Made by a program: the position numbers and the translations under genes
Notes under the pieces: generated by a model
The model's input: the letters and a program-made list of their open reading frames with translations, nothing else
Databases searched by the model: none
Told to the model about the DNA's origin: nothing
Part shown: in pieces, positions 59,650-64,000 of the stretch
Position numbering within the stretch: position 1 is the first letter of the stretch
Layout: each line of letters begins with the position of its first letter
Assembly: GCA_011037195.1 (NCBI GenBank)
Contig: JAAEAF010000397.1
Span: forward strand, 182,509 to 246,508
Length of the DNA stretch: 64,000 nt
Source of the DNA: Triatoma infestans
Taxonomy: Eukaryota; Arthropoda; Insecta; Hemiptera; Reduviidae
Reading direction: 5' to 3'

Positions 59650-60107
59650 CCGTCTAATAATCTCTTTCCCTCAAACTCTCCTCAATGAATTTTCCCGGAA
59701 AAAAGTTACAAATAAAAATTGCACCTATTTATAATATGCGTAGTTGGCAGTTATCCAGGCTTAAAGAAAACCGTTGGAGCCATTTTCGAGAAAATCGCAA
59801 ACAATAAATTGTAAAATCTATTCGGTAAAGTGGTACTTTCGGTTGAGGAATTTGAACAGATACCTTTCTATCGGATCCCACGGTGATACCAAACGACATG
59901 TCGATTGAACTTTCTGCATTTTTTCGTTTATGAGCTATTTTGTTGACTCACATATAGATAGTTATACACATAAATAAATATACACATATAAACAGTATTT
60001 TCTAAAATCCACTTCTTGGGCTCAGAGGACTTCATAACCTCAATATCGAATATTTGACACGATCGTAATATTTCCTCTTACAATAGTAAGAGAAAGTAAA
60101 AACGGAT
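59650..60107 (+). repeat. Family A repeat, best 3' half
   Basis: Contains 'gttggagccattttcgag', 'gtggtactttcggttga', 'tatcggatcccacggtgat', 'tttttcgtttatgagctat', 'cttgggctcagaggac', 'gacacgatcgtaata' and a perfect terminal hairpin, CTCTTAC-aata-GTAAGAG (60075-60092), followed by AAAGTAAAAA. Confidence 0.85.
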
Positions 60108-61365
60108 GTAGCAAATTATCAGAATACAACTTTGATTAGATTTTTAATGAGTTTTCCTCATTAACCTTTTTCATTTTGTCCTTATTTCTCACCTAACAAT
60201 AAAATGCTATCATGCAATACTGAAAAGAATCTTTTAATATTTGAAAGTGCAGTTCAAGGTTATATTCCTGGTTATAGAAAATGGATGCAATGACAAGGAT
60301 GTTTATTTTCTCCACATTTGCCCGGATGGCTACTGATAATTTACAAGCACCTTTGTCACATAAAACATGAATATGTAAAAAAAAATACTATTTTTCAGGA
60401 AAAAGTGAAACATTGAAAATGTTTATTGTTTTTTTATAAACCCTATCCAGAAAATAATAGAAGTAAACAAAAAAATAAAACACAAATTCTTGGTTATTGG
60501 TTATCCCACTTGTGAATATGTTAAAGTTTATTTTTCATTTAAGTTTTATAATTTCAACCACACAGATTATATGTAAAGAAAAGTCAAGAAAAAAACACGC
60601 CTAGTTAATTTTAACAATACTTTATTGTATTTTCACAAGTTACACTTTTATACCAAACTTACAGTTTAATTCGAAATTGGTTACACAAATACAAAACAGT
60701 ATAATGAATTTAATGTAGGTAATTGGTTCGACTATCTCCGGAGGTGTTCGGCAGTCATTCGCGAAGATGTCATCACTAAAAAAAAGTATTCTTGGAGTGT
60801 CATGTATAGAGGGGCTTTATACAACTTGCAATTTGATATTTTTTCGGTAACAAATATATACTTAAATAATTTTATTATAGATATAAAATACATTTCTTTT
60901 AATAAACTTATATTCCATGACTTTATTAATTATGTGTTGCCTGTCAGCAGGACTCACACGCCACTCTTAGCAAAAAGGACCATAATTTGAAATCCATTTG
61001 ATTAAAATTAATTAACAGGGATAACATAGTCTGCCGGTTAAATTTTGTAATAGAACTTTATTTTTTTTACCTTTTTTAGCCCAATTAATTTTTCTTTGTC
61101 CGTAATCTTGCCACAGTTCTGGACTATAAGAGCTAATAATGTCTATGACTAAAATTCTATGAGTCTTGCGACTGATCTGTTTGTCAAATGATCATGGACC
61201 ATAGACCAAATCATCTTAAATGTTTCCAAGATGGTAATATCCAGCTCAACATCATCTAGAACGAATCCTTATTGTTATAAGTGGACTTATTGCGACTGTG
61301 TCAAATTTAGTCTATTATTTACATACATAAATACATATCTCTATTTTTTTTTTTTTAAATCTATA
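60108..61365. other. No gene seen
   Basis: ORF 60802-60990 shows no motif. No exon or matched repeat. Confidence 0.45.
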
Positions 61366-61369
61366 ATGC

Positions 61370-61560
61370 ACAGTCCATGAAGGGCGTAGGATTTGCCTGA
61401 TGGCAATTTTTATGGGGGAGGGAGTGTGGTAACTATGTCCGCGGTAAATACTTCGGTTCACTGCCAACTGTAGCTTCGCACTTTTTCTCACGATGCTGGG
61501 TCAACAATGTCTTCGACCAAACAGGAATCGAACCCTATCACTTTGATTTGAATCATTTTT
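61370..61560 (-). repeat. Possible tRNA-headed element (weak)
   Basis: A minus-strand B-box-like GGGTTCGATTCC near 61525-61540, in a moderately GC-richer stretch. No A box at proper spacing was confirmed. Confidence 0.2.
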
Positions 61561-62344
61561 CAGGAAAAATTCATTTTAGGATTTTGAGACCTTAAGCTGA
61601 ATTTGCCCCGAATCCTTTACAATTTTAAAAGAACAATCATAAAAGAAGATAATTATTTTAAACAATAAATGTTTAATTGTTAAAAAATAAAAAATCGTTT
61701 TCGTGATTTTTTTTTTTTTATCGCAAAATCAGAAACAATTTCATCAAAACATATGGCAACAAAATTTGACTTTAGTTTTCCTTTTTTTTTGTAGAAATTT
61801 TTTAAGGTCCTTTGGAACTCAAGGCTTTAAACTACAGCTTCATAGCTTTAGGATGTTTTGTGAAATTTGTGCCCTTATATTTTAAATGTTATTTGAGTTT
61901 ATACAATATTTGGCACTCTCTTCTGGATTACAGTGTAAACTCATTCTGTGTCTACCTGCCATGGGTTCTAGTCAACGTTAGTTTCCCCAACATGTCTTGG
62001 ATTTCTATATTTATGTTAGCGCTAGTGATTAAAAATTTCCAAGTAAAATACAAATTTGTCCATTTTATAATAATTATTTTCAGTAATAGAAAGTTGTGTA
62101 AGTGTTTCACCCAATTTGTGAAATACTTGCACCACACTTACTTTCTATGATGAACTTCCTGGTCTTTTTATCCGGTCGTCTTTCTTCTGATGTTTTTTTT
62201 TTTGTCGAATGATTTTGGATGATAGGCCAAAACATCTTACATGTTAATATAAGTTAATTTTAGCTATTGTTAATAACCTAGTACCACAGGGAATAAAGAG
62301 TTTAAGAATAAATTTTTCTTGCCATCTTAAATATGTTTTTTCAA
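61561..62344. other. No gene seen
   Basis: ORF 61812-62150 overlaps a reverse ORF and has no recognised domain. 'tctcttctggattac' at 61916 resembles 43139 in PSMC6 intron 6, which may be another dispersed repeat. Confidence 0.4.
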
Positions 62345-62348
62345 GATT

Positions 62349-62378
62349 CTAATGGAAGTTGTAGTCAACTTCCATTAG
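62349..62378. repeat. Perfect 13-bp hairpin at the 3' edge of the Jockey-like element
   Basis: Arms CTAATGGAAGTTG (62349-62361) and CAACTTCCATTAG (62366-62378) with loop TAGT. It lies immediately beyond the stop end of the Jockey-like ORF. Confidence 0.9.
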
Positions 62379-63185
62379 TCACCCAGAAGGTCGCGGAGCC
62401 AACGACGTTTCAATCGCCTTGCAGGATTGCCTGGAATTGTGGTGGAGGAGAGAGTATGGGCGAGTGGATTGGGATGAAGGGGGAGTGTGGTGTGGAATTT
62501 CTTGTACCAGAGCTTTGCTATATCGTGGACAAAAGGAATCTTCAGATTTGTATGGATTGTTTGGTTGGAAACATAATAAGGAGCATCGACTATGTTTCGG
62601 AGTATTTTGGACTGCAGTGTTTGTATTCTGTTGAGGTTGGTACGTTTTGTGGTTCCGTAGAGTTCTAGTTCGTAAATCCAGATATGTGCGAGTTGTGAAG
62701 TATAGAGTCGTCTTTTATTCTGTAGAGTGAGTTTGGAGCGCTTGTCAAGGAGTCTAGCAAGTAGTCTGAAGCGGTTGTTGAGGGAAGTCCGTTTAAGTCT
62801 GGTTTGTGGGCTCCAGGTTAGTCGCTTGTCTAGGAACATACCGAGATAACGAACGTGGTCTGCCGGAGGGATAGGAGTGCTGAATAGGAAAACTGGAGGA
62901 AGAACATTTCTGTTTAAGGTGAACACAATATAATGGGATTTGTTAAGGTTGATGTTTATTCTGGATTTTGTTAACCAGGTGATTGAAGATGGGGCTTGAA
63001 GGGAACGTTGAGCGATTACGGGATCATTATGAGAGGAAATCATAATTGTGTTAAGATGCTCGGGGATGTCAGCAGTATAAATGGTATAAAGGATAGGTGC
63101 CAGGATGCTGCCTTGGGGGCACACCGATGGGATAAGTTCGGAAAGTGTATCTTTGGATGACTTGATAGGAACTAGATGGATCTCT
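62375..63185 (-). mobile_element. Jockey-clade LINE reverse transcriptase fragment
   Basis: ORF 63124-62375 (249 aa) begins at the CPQGSILAPILYTIYTADIP block and includes VRYLGMFLDKRLTW and the thumb region. It ends with RRLKRRWLRDL. The stretch that should carry the F/YADD active site is shortened: PEHLNTIM joins directly to SSHNDPVIA, so the catalytic aspartates are gone. The upstream RT and endonuclease are absent. It is more GC-rich than its surroundings and otherwise open, so truncation and deletion are probably fairly recent. Confidence 0.88.
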
Positions 63186-63189
63186 TACA

Positions 63190-63800
63190 AACAGAAATAA
63201 AGTAGAATTCTTTTAGGTTTCCGTGGCCGTTTTAATGAAAAACACATGAGTTTCCGGGTTGAAACCGCTCTAGTGTGGTTTGCTAGAAATCGACGTGAAG
63301 CCCAGATTATTGCAATGAGCCTCCTTGAAAGCTATTGAATTAATGAAACTTGATGGGCATTGGGCGTGGCTCATTCATCCGCTATTTCTCTACCACGCCC
63401 TTTCCAAGGGTAACGGCCCTGAAAAGGCTCAACGCAATATGGGCGAAACGTTGTTTTTCCAGGTCTCGACCAGCAAACTCAAATGTTTTTCAAAGTAAAA
63501 TTATTTGTTTCACAAATGATCTACTTAGTTTTTCAATTAATTTATTTTTCAAAAGCTTATGCTGAAAAGAATTAACTTTCTCATTCTAGTTGTGAATTTC
63601 ATACTTGTTGCTGTTAATTCATAATATGCTACCATTTTCCATATAATTGAAAAGAAAAACTCGGAAAGAAAATAAGCGAAATATCTTCCCGTTTATTTCA
63701 TGAATAAAGTTTATAAGCAGGAACCATTAGTTATTACCAATCGCTATTCAATGAATAATTTTCTTAAGATTGATTATATGCATGTATATAATTGAAAAAA
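63190..63800. other. No gene seen
   Basis: Contains an 8-bp inverted repeat GGGCGTGG/CCACGCCC (63362-63369 and 63393-63400) and a GAAACG-containing stretch near 63440. No gene. Confidence 0.4.
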
Positions 63801-63804
63801 AAAA

Positions 63805-64000
63805 AAAAAATCTGGTGTGAAACACTCACACAACTTTCTCTTACTCCAGTTCTCAAAATTATAATTGACAAGTTTGTGTACCAAATTTGAATGAAATTCG
63901 TCGAAAACTGAAAAACTGTTCAGTAAAAGCGCCCTTCCGGTTTACTACTTTTCTTGAGACTGAATTTCAGCCATCTATTTATTTCTAATTAATTATGTTT
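63805..64000 (+). repeat. Family A repeat, 5' end, cut by window edge
   Basis: Poly-A, then 'tctggtgtgaaacactcac', then ACTTTCTCTTACT (63833-63845), then 'cagtaaaagcgcccttcc'. It is the counterpart of 25171-25345 and gives the cleanest 5' terminus. Confidence 0.8.

Noticed and set aside
61812..62150. 112-aa hydrophobic ORF as a membrane protein or receptor exon
   Set aside because: Overlaps a reverse ORF, is AT-driven in composition, and no receptor signature could be matched.
63416..63452. Hammerhead-like motif CTGAAAA...GCGAAACG
   Set aside because: The required CUGANGA core is not met (no G at the sixth position).

Overview
This is a 64-kb piece of an AT-rich, intron-containing animal genome. 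It is almost certainly an insect: the eight genes are metazoan housekeeping genes with short GT-AG introns, and one intron holds an env-bearing errantivirus, a group known from insects. I cannot name the species from sequence alone.

Host genes, left to right: a partial peroxisomal acyl-CoA oxidase (ACOX3-like, minus, 6741-9582); RFC2, a clamp-loader subunit (plus, 10471-18151); mitochondrial ribosomal protein L24 (minus, 20289-21059); METTL3, the m6A RNA methyltransferase (minus, 22055-33033); NFS1, the mitochondrial cysteine desulfurase (minus, 37177-41303); PSMC6/Rpt4, a 26S proteasome ATPase (plus, 41602-44073); WDR4/wuho, a tRNA m7G methyltransferase subunit (minus, 44615-45778); and ZMAT5, the U11/U12 snRNP 20K protein (plus, 46606-47403). 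NFS1/PSMC6, WDR4/ZMAT5 and ACOX/RFC2 are head-to-head pairs. RFC2/MRPL24 and PSMC6/WDR4 are convergent. Exons were rebuilt by hand from homology, splice sites and reading phase. Six genes close perfectly in frame; ACOX is incomplete and METTL3 carries one apparent frameshift.

The two ends (1-6700 and 47400-64000) and the large introns are dominated by decayed mobile DNA: LINE fragments, a degenerate Ty3/gypsy element, an internally deleted errantivirus, a tRNA-headed SINE family, a MITE with terminal inverted repeats, and several unnamed dispersed repeats. The most frequent of these (family A, at least seven copies) has matching inverted ends and a 3' hairpin, and may be an undescribed non-autonomous element.

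The points most worth checking are: a perfect 55-bp tandem duplication that copies the 5' splice site of NFS1 exon 10; a +1 frameshift in the METTL3 catalytic domain; a three-layer nested insertion beside METTL3 exon 6; a GC-AG intron in ZMAT5; and repeats carrying hammerhead-ribozyme-like cores. I found no CRISPR array, no true tRNA or rRNA gene and no bacterial-type operon. No wholly new gene system is evident; the novelty is in repeats and gene-structure anomalies.
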